64,000 nt of DNA from Planctomycetota bacterium (GCA_021776805.1 JAJFFD010000156.1:1-64000), one strand, 5' to 3'. Shown: positions 40,974-50,096, counted from the first letter of the stretch. The notes: a model not told the origin generated them from the letters alone. A program made the numbers and translations.

Positions 40974-43761
40974 AGAAGACCTTCACGTCGAGAATCTCGA
41001 GATCGCTCTCGACCGCACGATCAAAGAGGAACATGAAGCGGAAGGCCCGGGAGCGATCCAGGTTCAGGCTGCCCTTGCCATCATCCGAGTTGGCAAAGCT
41101 GCGCCAAGGACCGGGTGAGCCATCGACGTCGCCTGTCTGCGGGTCGAGGATCGCACCTTGCATCAGGAACTGCAGGGCAGGGCTGTTCTCACGGGTGGCG
41201 GGATTGAAGCCTTCAGACTGGTCGGTGAAGGAGAACTCCTGACCGCCGATTCTCGCCAAGACTTCGTAGTGATCCCACTTTGGCGGGAAGTCAAAACCAG
41301 TGTCGTACCACTTGGAGCGGAAACCGGTCTGGTCATTCGATTCCTGCAAGTCAGCGAGATTATCGCTCGTCAGGCTGGGCGGTCCAAGGACGGTGCCCGG
41401 GGTCAGAGCGGCGGCAGATTCGCCTTCCATGCGGACGTAGCCGGAGGCCCCATCACCACCGCTGGACTGGAGGGGCCAGAAGAACCCGAAGCCCGCCAGA
41501 CTGCCGGCAAACCACAGACCGTCGATCTTTGCTCCTGCACCGCCACGCACATCGATCGCGCCGTCGTTCTGCACGAAGCGACCGACCTGGAGCACCACTG
41601 ATCCACCGGAACCACCGCCACCAGGGCCGGGCGGACCGTTCTCCTGGATTTGGGCGCCGGTTCCGTAGACGACCCCGCCGCCACCGCGGCTCTCGAGACT
41701 GCCATCAGGGCCGATGATCAAGTCGCGTCCGATGGCTAGCCCCAGGGCTCCACCACCGCCACCACCACCGCCACCTGCATGCCAGGGTTGACCGAGTGCC
41801 GGGCCCTTATCGGTCAAGGTGCCCTTCTGCTGGAAGGCCAGAGGCTCCATGTTCACTGCATGTGAGCCACCGCCACCACCACCGGAGCCACCGAGTAGGA
41901 AGTGATCAAAAACCGAGGTGTTTACTGGCAGGGGAGTGAAGCTGATCGCGCTGCCACCGCCACCACCGTCACCCAGATCGCCCGGGCCACCGTCTGGCTG
42001 GTGAGTAACCGTTGCCGCGCCGGCACCGCCCACAGTGAAGAAGGCGCCACCACCGCCACCGCCATTCAGTTGGCTAGAGGCATTTGGGTGAAAGGCACCG
42101 AAGCGGGCGAAGGCACTGGAAAGAGCGAATGCATCACCGGTGACCGGGAACACCATGGATCCCTGACCACCGGCATTGCCACCGACCGCACCGTAACCGC
42201 TCGTCCCGGGGACATTCAGACCTTCACCGCGCTGGCCATCGAAGGGCGTGTTTCTGTCCGGGCCGATGACGATGCCACCAAGGCCGTGGCATGACTCCCC
42301 ACCATCGCCACCGCTACCACCAAAGGCACCGCCGACTCCACCCGACTCGCCCGGGTTGGCGACGCCAAAGCCACCGAGACCATCCGGGAGGGAACGCGCA
42401 TTGAAGTTCGGATCTGAGGCCTCGCCGCTGACAGAGAAGGTGCCAAGCACCTCCACACTACCCTGCACATAGATGATGGCAGGCTTTGGTCCGCGGAAGA
42501 TGACCGAGACTCCCTCAGGCACCACGAAGTCCGTGAACTGGAAGACGCCGTCATTGATCATCACGTCATCACCGAAAAGAGCGTTCTCACCGGGAATGAG
42601 CTGGGATTCGGTGCTGAAGAGGTAGGTATCGTTGCCGAGCCTCTTGCCAACCCGATGGTCGAAGGAACCATGCACTCCACTCCCTCCGAGTCGTCCAGGA
42701 ATTGCCAGGCCAGCGGACCAGCTGCCGGATGAAGCCAAAGGATCGAGTTGTGAGTCGTCCTGAAAGGTCTCGTTGATGGCTCGCCGGCCGATGGGAGTTC
42801 CTTGGGTATAGAACTCAAAGGTCTGTTCTGCGGCCGGCGTTCCGAGCAGGTCTCGGACGCCGTTGGTCACGCGAACCTGCACACAGACCAATTCGGGTAG
42901 AGGGGTCTCAGGCACCAGGGTGACCACGGTCACCTGACGCTCGAGGGGGCCCTGTCCCTGATCTACAAGGCGGATCTCGGTACTCACCCGGGGCGTTCCC
43001 AGGATCCGCACTGGGGCAAAATCCGGATCGCAGACCGGCAATGCTCCTGGGACAGGTGGATCAGGCAGCTTGGTGAGCCGCATCTCGTACTTGATCGGAC
43101 TGGTTGCCGTATCCCCGAGGAGGAAGGGCGCCACATCGATGAGCTCGCTGAACTCGACCTTGATGGCCGAGTCCATGGGGACATCTCGCTCAGAGTCGGG
43201 ATTGACCAGCTTGGGAACGGGCGGGAGACCATCCGCGTCGACCAGGCCCTGACTGACGGTGAGATTGCAGCGCAGAGTCGACCCGAGGGAGTCTCCGTTT
43301 ACCGACTTCAAGGCCAGAGGATCTTGGGATCCGCCGGGCAGAGTAAGGGTGTAGGTTTCCCCCTCCTTGAAACCAAAGCTCGTGCTGGCACCGTTCACGA
43401 TCACCTCCGGAATGAAGGTGAGCCGGCGGCCGGAGACTAGAATGCGCCCCGCAGGCACTTCGCCCGCAGCCGTGCGCAGAGAGACCGAGGCGGCGTTCAC
43501 CGTGCTCGGATCGATCTCGTTGCTCAGTTGAAGCTCGATGGTCTGGTTCTGAGCGATTTCTGTAACGCCGCAGCTCCCTGAGGTGCCACAGCTCAGATTA
43601 CAGCCGATGACGCAGAAGGTTGCAGAGCCAGAGCAGGCGCTTACTGAAGTACGGCTGCCACCGCCGCCACCGCCCGAGCAACTGGGGAGCAACATGCCGA
43701 GAAACAGAGCGGCAATGATGGTCAGAGGGCGAAGTCTCATACGCAATTGTCTCTCGATCAT
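40963..43761 (-). CDS. Gly-rich Ig-like lipoprotein, paralogue A
   Basis: 932 residues from ATG 43761, whose ATGA overlaps the stop of paralogue B; ATG 43740 is an alternative. Lipobox in A-L-F-L-G-M-L-L-P-S-C, then six Gly. A Cys-rich segment (C-S-G-S-A-T-F-C-V-I-G-C-N-L-S-C...C-G-V-T-E-I-A-Q-N-Q) leads into two SbsA/Big_5-like Ig domains (F-I-P-E-V, and a second V-E-F-S-E-L-I-D) covering about residues 30-340. The central Gly-rich half carries many G-G-G-S-G-G stretches (a probable beta-helix), and the last ~120 residues form a C-terminal module shared with B and C. Predicted outer-membrane-anchored and exposed. It may be an adhesin, but no ligand motif is known. Confidence 0.85.
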   Translation of the reverse strand: MIERQLRMRLRPLTIIAALFLGMLLPSCSGGGGGGSRTSVSACSGSATFCVIGCNLSCGTSGSCGVTEIAQNQTIELQLSNEIDPSTVNAASVSLRTAAGEVPAGRILVSGRRLTFIPEVIVNGASTSFGFKEGETYTLTLPGGSQDPLALKSVNGDSLGSTLRCNLTVSQGLVDADGLPPVPKLVNPDSERDVPMDSAIKVEFSELIDVAPFLLGDTATSPIKYEMRLTKLPDPPVPGALPVCDPDFAPVRILGTPRVSTEIRLVDQGQGPLERQVTVVTLVPETPLPELVCVQVRVTNGVRDLLGTPAAEQTFEFYTQGTPIGRRAINETFQDDSQLDPLASSGSWSAGLAIPGRLGGSGVHGSFDHRVGKRLGNDTYLFSTESQLIPGENALFGDDVMINDGVFQFTDFVVPEGVSVIFRGPKPAIIYVQGSVEVLGTFSVSGEASDPNFNARSLPDGLGGFGVANPGESGGVGGAFGGSGGDGGESCHGLGGIVIGPDRNTPFDGQRGEGLNVPGTSGYGAVGGNAGGQGSMVFPVTGDAFALSSAFARFGAFHPNASSQLNGGGGGGAFFTVGGAGAATVTHQPDGGPGDLGDGGGGGSAISFTPLPVNTSVFDHFLLGGSGGGGGGSHAVNMEPLAFQQKGTLTDKGPALGQPWHAGGGGGGGGGALGLAIGRDLIIGPDGSLESRGGGGVVYGTGAQIQENGPPGPGGGGSGGSVVLQVGRFVQNDGAIDVRGGAGAKIDGLWFAGSLAGFGFFWPLQSSGGDGASGYVRMEGESAAALTPGTVLGPPSLTSDNLADLQESNDQTGFRSKWYDTGFDFPPKWDHYEVLARIGGQEFSFTDQSEGFNPATRENSPALQFLMQGAILDPQTGDVDGSPGPWRSFANSDDGKGSLNLDRSRAFRFMFLFDRAVESDLEILDVKVFYSR

Positions 43762-46526
43762 GGCTTGAACACGATGCTGACACGCTTGATGACGACATCG
43801 ACACCGAAGGTCCGATCGAGGATCAGAACCCAACGGAAGCCGTTCTTGTTGTCACCGTTCAAGCTGGGACCATCAGGAACAGGGTTGAAGGAACCGACGT
43901 ATCGACGCCAGCCTTGAACCTCACCAGGGAACAGAACCTGGCCACTACCAGACACGATATCCGCGCCCTGGATGTAGAAGGCCAGTGGAGTAGTGACGTG
44001 CTGAGCGAGAACCCCTACCGCAGGATCATCGCTGTAAATCACCGTGTTGCCGTCAATCTCGGCTTCGATCTCGTAGCGCTCATAGAGCGGCGCAAAGATC
44101 TGATTGGTCTCGTACCAGAGTGACTGGAAGGCGACTTCCGACCACTCTTCGGTGATCGTGGCCACATCCCCAGCACCAGCCGGAACGTGCGAGCCGAGCA
44201 CACCAATGTTTGGATTGAGATCGGAAGTCTCGAGGCGGATATAGCCAGAGCCGCCATCGCCACCGCGAGTGTGGTAGACGTACTTGGAGTTCTGACCCAA
44301 AGCAGGCAGGTCGAGTCTGGCAACGCCTCCCATGCCCGGGCTGACATCCACCAGACCTTGCATGTCTGCAGTGCCATCCACCATGAAGAGGACGCTGCCA
44401 CCGGAGCCGCCGCCGCCCGGGGATGCGATCCCTTCGAGCCAATGCGGGGGAAAGCCCCTGGGTAGGCGACTTTGATCGGCAGCAGAACCACCTTTGCATT
44501 CGATCAGGGCAGCACCACCCATTACCAGGCTGCGCCCCGCACGAAAGGCGATGGCTCCACCACCGCCTGCGCCGCCGGCGCCTGAGCTAAAAATGATTGC
44601 GTCGAGGGCACCGGTAACTTGAGCTTTCCGAGCGAAGAGCGCGTGACTACCACCACCGCCACCACCGGAGCCGCCGATCACATAGTGGTCAGAACTCGAG
44701 TCCACCGGCTTCGGTAGAAAATCAAAAACCTGCCCGCCAGGCACTTCGGGGCCATTCGGATCGAAGAAGCTTGGGTCGACAGTCGGAATAGTGATTGGAG
44801 GGAAGAGCTCAGTCTTCGCCCCATTCTGAATAGCGAGTCCATTCTGACCTGGGCCGCGAAGACCACCGCCACTTCCGCCACCAGATATGTACTGCGAATA
44901 CAGATCCTGCGGGACCGGGAATGCAGGCGGGTTCGGTGTGGTGTAATCCACCAACGCCGGATCACCGTGATCTGGCACCAAGGGGCCACCACGACCGGCA
45001 GTAAGAGCACGCCGACTGAAGTAGACATGCCCAGGAAGCAGTCTCACGTCCGTTCCTTGAGCTCCAGCCACCGGCGGAGTTCCGGGAGGACCCTCTGTGG
45101 ATCCACCGCGACCACCGCCGCCACCGCCGGGACCACCGGAGCTGCCACGCTGGCCGAGTTGGGGCAAGGCAGGCACGGGCGTGCCGCTGACAAGCATCTT
45201 GCCATCCCAGAGCTCGAGCCGATCCTCAGCGTTGAGATAGATCTTGCCGAAGATCTCGCAGCGACCACGAACGAAGATGCGGGCCGGATTGCGGCCAGTG
45301 AAGATCAAAGTGATCTCTTCGGGCAGGAAGAAGTCGGTGAACTGGAAGACCCCATCGTTCACCTGCAGGCTCTGGTTGAGCCAGTTGTTCGACAGGTCCT
45401 CGTCAGAAACGATCAGTTGGCCATCGGTCTTCCACTCCCAGATCAGCTCGTCCTCATCGAGGGCAACACCATCCGTAAAGTCAAAGTCGCCGTGACGACC
45501 ATCCCCACCGTGCAAACCGAAGACGCCACTACCACTGCTCCAACTGCCCGTGGAACGGTTCACATCGAGCATCAGGTCGTCGTCAAAGGTCTCATCCACA
45601 GTCAGAGAAGGCTGATTGGAGAACTCAGTGGTAAACCTGAAGATCAGGGGCTGGGCCGGGGTACCGGCCAGATCGCGAACCGCGGAAGTGAGCGTCACTT
45701 CCAGACAGCCATTACCGGGCAAGGTTTGCAGAGGAGTGAAACTCACGGTCGTGACGCCGCGGATCTTGTCGTCGATGAGTTGGGGCTCTCCGGGCAGAAC
45801 GCGCGGCGAAGACGAGGGCAGGCAAACCAAACGACCGCTGACCGAATCGATCGTAGTCTTGCGCATCTGGTAGGTGATGGGTGCATCCAGTCCGGTCAAG
45901 CCGAAGAAGGCACCATGATCGATGAGTTCGTCAAACTCGAGCACTACGGTAGTGTTGAGAGGAACGTCGCTCTCCATCACCGGACTCAAGACCTTCACCT
46001 GCGGTGGCTTGCCATCCAAGTCCACTACGCCCAGGGAAACATCAACTGAGCAGCGGATGGGTTCGGCGAGGACATCGCCGGAAGTTGACCGCAGGGGAGT
46101 TGTGGACCCTGCACCGCCCACTTCGAGGAAGTAGGTCTCCCCTGCGGTGAAGCCGAAGAAGGCCGCACCACCGATGTTCAACACATCAGGGATGAAGGTG
46201 ACGCTCGCACCCTCAACGAAGAAGTTGCCCACCGGCTCGGCGCCAGTCGAAGTCTTCAAACTGATCGAGCCAAAGCCCACGGAGGCCGGATCGATCTCGC
46301 GACTGAAGTTGAAGATCAGGGGCTGGTTCTGTGCGATGTCGGTGAGCCCACAACCACGAAAGTTGCAGCCCAGGTTGCAATCGACGAGACAGAAGGCGCC
46401 GGGATCGGTGCAAGCGGCTGTGGACGAGGCACCGCCGCCTCCACCACCGCCACCACCCCCGCTACAGCTCATAAAAGGTGTAGTGGCAAGTACTAGGGCA
46501 AATATGCTCAGGAAGCGCAGGGCCAT
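43758..46526 (-). CDS. Gly-rich Ig-like lipoprotein, paralogue B
   Basis: 922 residues; ATG 46526 with GAGG ~7 nt upstream. Lipobox at F-M-S-C (Cys21), 10 Gly (residues 23-32), Cys cluster C39...C59, Ig-like domains ~60-160 and ~172-305, a D-G-V-F-Q-F-T-D-F block (392-400), Gly-rich beta-helix-like region (455-760), and a C-terminal module (795-922: F-Q-S-L-W-Y-E-T...Y-E-I...P-L-A-F-Y-I-Q-G...G-W-R-R...F-R-W-V-L-I-L-D). Residues 734-758 are identical to paralogue C over 25 residues. Outer-membrane, surface-exposed by inference. First gene of the run down to the GT-C at 36014. Confidence 0.85.
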   Translation of the reverse strand: MALRFLSIFALVLATTPFMSCSGGGGGGGGGGASSTAACTDPGAFCLVDCNLGCNFRGCGLTDIAQNQPLIFNFSREIDPASVGFGSISLKTSTGAEPVGNFFVEGASVTFIPDVLNIGGAAFFGFTAGETYFLEVGGAGSTTPLRSTSGDVLAEPIRCSVDVSLGVVDLDGKPPQVKVLSPVMESDVPLNTTVVLEFDELIDHGAFFGLTGLDAPITYQMRKTTIDSVSGRLVCLPSSSPRVLPGEPQLIDDKIRGVTTVSFTPLQTLPGNGCLEVTLTSAVRDLAGTPAQPLIFRFTTEFSNQPSLTVDETFDDDLMLDVNRSTGSWSSGSGVFGLHGGDGRHGDFDFTDGVALDEDELIWEWKTDGQLIVSDEDLSNNWLNQSLQVNDGVFQFTDFFLPEEITLIFTGRNPARIFVRGRCEIFGKIYLNAEDRLELWDGKMLVSGTPVPALPQLGQRGSSGGPGGGGGGRGGSTEGPPGTPPVAGAQGTDVRLLPGHVYFSRRALTAGRGGPLVPDHGDPALVDYTTPNPPAFPVPQDLYSQYISGGGSGGGLRGPGQNGLAIQNGAKTELFPPITIPTVDPSFFDPNGPEVPGGQVFDFLPKPVDSSSDHYVIGGSGGGGGGSHALFARKAQVTGALDAIIFSSGAGGAGGGGAIAFRAGRSLVMGGAALIECKGGSAADQSRLPRGFPPHWLEGIASPGGGGSGGSVLFMVDGTADMQGLVDVSPGMGGVARLDLPALGQNSKYVYHTRGGDGGSGYIRLETSDLNPNIGVLGSHVPAGAGDVATITEEWSEVAFQSLWYETNQIFAPLYERYEIEAEIDGNTVIYSDDPAVGVLAQHVTTPLAFYIQGADIVSGSGQVLFPGEVQGWRRYVGSFNPVPDGPSLNGDNKNGFRWVLILDRTFGVDVVIKRVSIVFKP
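46431..46460 (-). repeat. Poly-glycine codon run after the lipobox of paralogue B
   Basis: Ten Gly codons (GGN) in a row follow S-C-S at the lipidated N-terminus; the codons are mixed (GGG, GGT, GGC, GGA), so this is a coding spacer rather than a clean microsatellite. Paralogue A has six at the same place. It acts as a flexible tether to the membrane anchor. Confidence 0.7.
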
Positions 46527-46911
46527 GAAGTCCTCGGAGGCTGGTTAGAAGGGGTCACTCGGGGGCTGACAGCCATGGAATCGAACCGCACGCTCAGGAA
46601 GAGGGGTAACCTGCAACGCGCTTAGGGACGGATCCGGCCGGACTTGGGACGGCGAGGATCCTAACAAAGATACCAGGAGCTGGTGAACCAGGCGTGCAAT
46701 TCAATTCTGCCTGTCAGGCTCGCTGGAGACATACCAAGTAGCATGCCGAGCAGGGCCGGCTACAGGCCTGGGAGAGCAATCGGAGACTAGTTTCTAAGCG
46801 TCTGTAAATACAGGCTTTATAGACCTACTCAGAAACACCTAGAGCGGCCCCGAGGGAGCCGATCTGTGCGGAATCACCCGGGCATACGTTCAGGGTCGAT
46901 CGAAGACGGCC
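46527..46911. other. 385-bp gene-free stretch between two lipoprotein genes
   Basis: No protein-coding frame or RNA gene is convincing here. On the minus strand, TTCACC (46687-46682) and TAGGAT (46663-46658), 18 bp apart, are a very weak promoter guess for paralogue B. GGTTCGATTCC on the minus strand near 46579-46589 resembles a tRNA T-loop, but no cloverleaf can be built around it. CTGTAAATACAG lies at 46802-46813. The terminator-like hairpin next to paralogue C is listed separately. This gap separates C from the B-A operon. Confidence 0.5.
46845..46861 (-). terminator. Hairpin downstream of paralogue C
   Basis: On the minus strand CGGCTCC-CTC-GGGGCCG forms a 7-bp stem (one G-U) with a 3-nt loop, 50 bp after the stop of paralogue C and followed by CTCTAGGTGTTTCTG, which is only mildly T-rich. 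A candidate terminator for the upstream lipoprotein gene. Confidence 0.35.
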
Positions 46912-48897
46912 TCAAGCTGCTTCCAAGAAGATGCGCAGCGCCTGCACGGCCAGCTCATGGACACCCATCGCTCCGTCCCTGAGAAGCAACCAGCGGAAGG
47001 CGCTGACCCCATCCTCATCCAGGCTCTCGCCGATGGGACCGAAGTTTCGGCCGACCTGTCGTCGCCAGGGCCCCAAGCGATCCGGGTCGGGTGCAGCGCT
47101 GGCACTCGCCTCGGCCTGAGGAAGTCGAAGCCCTTGCACGAAGAAGATGATCGGCGACTGTCCCTCCGCAGCGGGGAATCCGAATCGAGGATCGTCGCTG
47201 TAGGTGACCGCCCGACCGTCGACGATGACGTCGATCTCGTAGCGCAGGAACCGTGGCGGGGTGACCTCGCCCGTCTGGTACCAAAGAGATTGGAAGCCAC
47301 TGCGCTCGGACTCATCCTCCAAACGCAGCAGTTCGCTGGCATCATCCGGCAGAACCCTACCCATGCGCGCAGGATCGAGGCTACCTTCGCGGACCTCAAT
47401 GCGGACCTGACCCGGCGACCCATCGCCGCCACGGGTGTGGTAGACGTACTTCGAGTTCTGCCCCAGGGCGGGCAGATCAAGCCTGGCGACACCAGCCTTG
47501 CCCCCGGAAACATCCAATACGCCGTCCTGCTGGAAGGCGCCATCCACCTGTACCAGGAGACTGCCACCTGAGCCACCGCCGCCCGGTGAGGCAATGCCAT
47601 TGGGCCAGGGAGCTCCGAAGCCGGCAGGTTCACGGCTTTGGTCTCCGGCGCTGCCGCCGCGCACGGCGATCTCAGCATTCATACCCACCTGGAGAGCAGC
47701 ACCCACACGAAGAGCGATCACGCCTCCACCACCTGCGCCGGCTGCACCGGAATTGAAGAGCACATCTTCGATCGAGCCCAACTGAGACTCTCGCGCGAAA
47801 AGTGCATGACATCCCCCGCCGCCACCGCCTGAGCCGCCTATGAGGAAGGCAGTGGAGCCAGGGGTCCTCGACAGAGGCAGGCTTGTGTCGCTGCCACCAG
47901 GGATGCTGGGCTCCAATCCGAAGAAGCTCGGAATTGGCACAATCGGCGAGATGGGGCCGAAGAGATCGGTCTTGTGCCCATTCTGAATGGCAGCCCCCGC
48001 CATCCCTGGACTCTTGAATCCACCGCCGCCTCCGCCGCTGGCGATGTACTGGGAGAACTTGTCCTGTGGAACAGGAAAGGCTGCCGGCAGTGGCGTCGTG
48101 AATTCAACAGCCGAACGCTTGCCAGTCGGAGGAACAAGAGGCCCACCTTCACCACCGCTGCCGGTCACAAGGCCGCCGTAGCGGGCACCCGGCAAGAGAC
48201 GTAGATCCTCTCCCGGATAGCCGCGAAAGAGATTGAAGATAGCCAAGGTCGGACTCACGCCATCTGCCCCATAGGCGCCATCACCACCGCGCCCTCCACC
48301 GGGTCCGCCCTCTCCACCGGGCTCACCCGGCTGCGGTCGCGGCCTGGGCAGACCCCCAAAGAACTTCTTTCCATCCCAGGGTCCCTGCAGATCTACTCCC
48401 GAAGCATCCAGGATGCCTTCGATCCGACATTCGCCGCGCACCAGGATCTGCGCCGGCTTGCTACCTTTCAGTCGCAGGGTCTTGCCAGGAGCAATGTGCA
48501 GGCTACTGAACTGAAAGACCCCGTCCTCGACGACTGCCGCATCCCCTCGTAAGCGCGCATTGCCCCGCGGGTCGAAGACCTGGCCCGAGTCCGTATCGAG
48601 AACGAGTAGCTCTACCCCATCCGGAATGCACAGGTCACCGTGCCTCCCGTCACCACCAAGACGACCAAAGATCCCCTCGCCGTTGGCCCAGGCGCCGGAA
48701 GATCGCCGCCGGTCCAGCATGGCATCATCGACAAAGTTCTCTGCGATGATTCGCGGTGCTGGCGGCAGCATTTCGAGCGGTCTTGGCGAGGCCGAATCAC
48801 CGGCCTCGGCAGCACCTGCTCCAGAGGATTCGCCGGGAGCGCAGGCAACTAGACTGAGCAAGGAGAAGAGAAATGCAGCATTGAGAGGGCAGGACAT
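46912..48897 (-). CDS. Gly-rich lipoprotein, paralogue C (without Ig domains)
   Basis: 661 residues from ATG 48897, supported by AAGGAG 4 nt upstream; an ATG five codons earlier (48912) has no such site. Lipoprotein signal M-S-C-P-L-N...L-L-S-L-V-A-C. It lacks the two N-terminal Ig domains and the Cys cluster, starting almost directly with the core: F-V-D-D-A-M-L-D-R-R-R-S-S-G-A-W, G-G-D-G-R-H-G-D-L, D-G-V-F-Q-F-S-S, then Gly-rich repeats, the 25-residue block shared with B, and the conserved C-terminal module (F-Q-S-L-W-Y-Q-T...Y-E-I-D...F-F-V-Q-G...P-W-R-R...F-R-W-L-L-L-R-D). A shorter member of the same surface-protein family; separated from B by 385 bp. Confidence 0.85.
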   Translation of the reverse strand: MSCPLNAAFLFSLLSLVACAPGESSGAGAAEAGDSASPRPLEMLPPAPRIIAENFVDDAMLDRRRSSGAWANGEGIFGRLGGDGRHGDLCIPDGVELLVLDTDSGQVFDPRGNARLRGDAAVVEDGVFQFSSLHIAPGKTLRLKGSKPAQILVRGECRIEGILDASGVDLQGPWDGKKFFGGLPRPRPQPGEPGGEGGPGGGRGGDGAYGADGVSPTLAIFNLFRGYPGEDLRLLPGARYGGLVTGSGGEGGPLVPPTGKRSAVEFTTPLPAAFPVPQDKFSQYIASGGGGGGFKSPGMAGAAIQNGHKTDLFGPISPIVPIPSFFGLEPSIPGGSDTSLPLSRTPGSTAFLIGGSGGGGGGCHALFARESQLGSIEDVLFNSGAAGAGGGGVIALRVGAALQVGMNAEIAVRGGSAGDQSREPAGFGAPWPNGIASPGGGGSGGSLLVQVDGAFQQDGVLDVSGGKAGVARLDLPALGQNSKYVYHTRGGDGSPGQVRIEVREGSLDPARMGRVLPDDASELLRLEDESERSGFQSLWYQTGEVTPPRFLRYEIDVIVDGRAVTYSDDPRFGFPAAEGQSPIIFFVQGLRLPQAEASASAAPDPDRLGPWRRQVGRNFGPIGESLDEDGVSAFRWLLLRDGAMGVHELAVQALRIFLEAA

Positions 48898-49029
48898 TGT
48901 CTCCTTCGGCAAAACTAAGCTGTCAGACTAGTGCCTGGTGAGGCCGAGTTGCCAGACCTGCCCCCTGCCGAGCAAGGATTTGACAGGGGAGAGGTGACCG
49001 CCCCCATTCACCGCCATAATGACCGCAGC

Positions 49030-50061
49030 ATGACCCAGCCCGATTCCAGCGCAAAACAGCGCTCCGGCCGCGCTCTCCCCGCCCTCCTCGGGCTCACCCT
49101 GATTCTGGTCCTGGGCGGCGGCTACCTACACCACCGCTACCTGGATCAGCGCATCGACGCGATGCAGACGGTCTTCGACAGCTTGATCGAAGAAGTCCAC
49201 AGCACCGGCGACGCGGTCCATCTCATGCGCATGGAGAGGGGCAGCGAAGGCCTCGGCATCCATGCAGTCGTCAAACGGATCCGCTTCTGGGCACCGCAGC
49301 TGCAGTACTCGAGCACCCTCTCGGCGGAGGTCCCGCGGCTCAATGAGATCCTCGATGAGTGCAACCGAGCAGTCGCCGCCATCGGGCCCGATGCCTTTCC
49401 GGTGATCGAAGCCGCCATTACGGAGAACGTGGACGAAGACGAGGTCCGCAAGGCACTTCTCAAGGCATCGTACTTTGCAGACCCCCGCCTCTCCGAACAG
49501 CTCATGGAGCGCATGCTTCGCGGTAGCCACTACTCACCCAGCCCGCGTCTACGCTTCATCGCCAGTGACGAGCTCATGAAGGTCAATCGCGCCCTCGCGG
49601 GTCAGGCCCTGGCAGACATCCTGAAGAGCGAGGCCGCTCTCGGAGTGGACCGCCGACTCAACCCGCAGGACCCAGATGCCAAGTTCCTGAACCCCATGGG
49701 CGTGAAGCCCTTCCCGCAGTTCTTCAACTTCATCGCCCGCTTCGCGAGTTCCGGCTACGAGGACAAGGAAGGTGTGCTGCTGATGATCCTCGGCCGCCCC
49801 AACCACGACATCAATACTTATCGCGAAGTGATTCGTGAGTTGGCCAAGCTCAAGTCTCAGGATGCAGTGAAGCGCATCAAGGAGCTCTACAAGCGCCCGC
49901 CCGGACTGGAGATCCGCCCCCTGTTCAAGGTGGATTGCCTGCAGGCATTGGCCGACATCCAGGGGCGAGAGGCCGAGCCCTTCTTCCAGGAGGCCCTGCT
50001 CAACGCGACCCATCAGTCAGTCATCACCAAACTGAAGGACCTGATCAAGCAGAACCAATAG
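49030..50061 (+). CDS. Membrane-anchored HEAT-like protein of unknown function
   Basis: 343 residues from ATG 49030; the upstream open frame lacks conserved features. One membrane helix (L-P-A-L-L-G-L-T-L-I-L-V-L-G-G-G-Y-L, ~residues 16-33), then a helical domain (R-I-D-A-M-Q-T-V-F-D-S-L-I-E-E-V) and repeats with A-F-P-V-I-E-A-A-I-T, A-L-A-G-Q-A-L-A-D-I-L, D-A-V-K-R-I-K-E-L-Y, A-L-A-D-I-Q-G-R-E, of HEAT/PBS type. It would sit in the periplasm facing outward, or the cytoplasm with an N-terminal signal anchor. I do not recognise the family. It precedes tatD by 35 bp on the same strand. Confidence 0.7.
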   Translation: MTQPDSSAKQRSGRALPALLGLTLILVLGGGYLHHRYLDQRIDAMQTVFDSLIEEVHSTGDAVHLMRMERGSEGLGIHAVVKRIRFWAPQLQYSSTLSAEVPRLNEILDECNRAVAAIGPDAFPVIEAAITENVDEDEVRKALLKASYFADPRLSEQLMERMLRGSHYSPSPRLRFIASDELMKVNRALAGQALADILKSEAALGVDRRLNPQDPDAKFLNPMGVKPFPQFFNFIARFASSGYEDKEGVLLMILGRPNHDINTYREVIRELAKLKSQDAVKRIKELYKRPPGLEIRPLFKVDCLQALADIQGREAEPFFQEALLNATHQSVITKLKDLIKQNQ

Positions 50062-50096
50062 GCTGCTGAGCGCCGGCGAGTGAGCTGCGACAGAGG

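Noticed and set aside
41600-42100. CCACCGCCACC runs as a CRISPR-like or tandem repeat
   Set aside because: They are the Gly-codon (GGN) stretches of the lipoprotein gene read on the other strand; irregular spacing and no unique spacers.
44967-46049. A 360-codon frame on the plus strand inside lipoprotein B
   Set aside because: Antisense of the Gly-rich coding region; no signal or domain.
46569-46600. GGTTCGATTCC on the minus strand, like a tRNA T-loop
   Set aside because: The flanking bases do not pair as a T-stem and no acceptor or anticodon arms can be found.
46802-46813. CTGT-AAAT-ACAG as a LexA-like box
   Set aside because: The half-sites are 4 bp apart instead of the usual spacing, and it is in a region with no promoter evidence.
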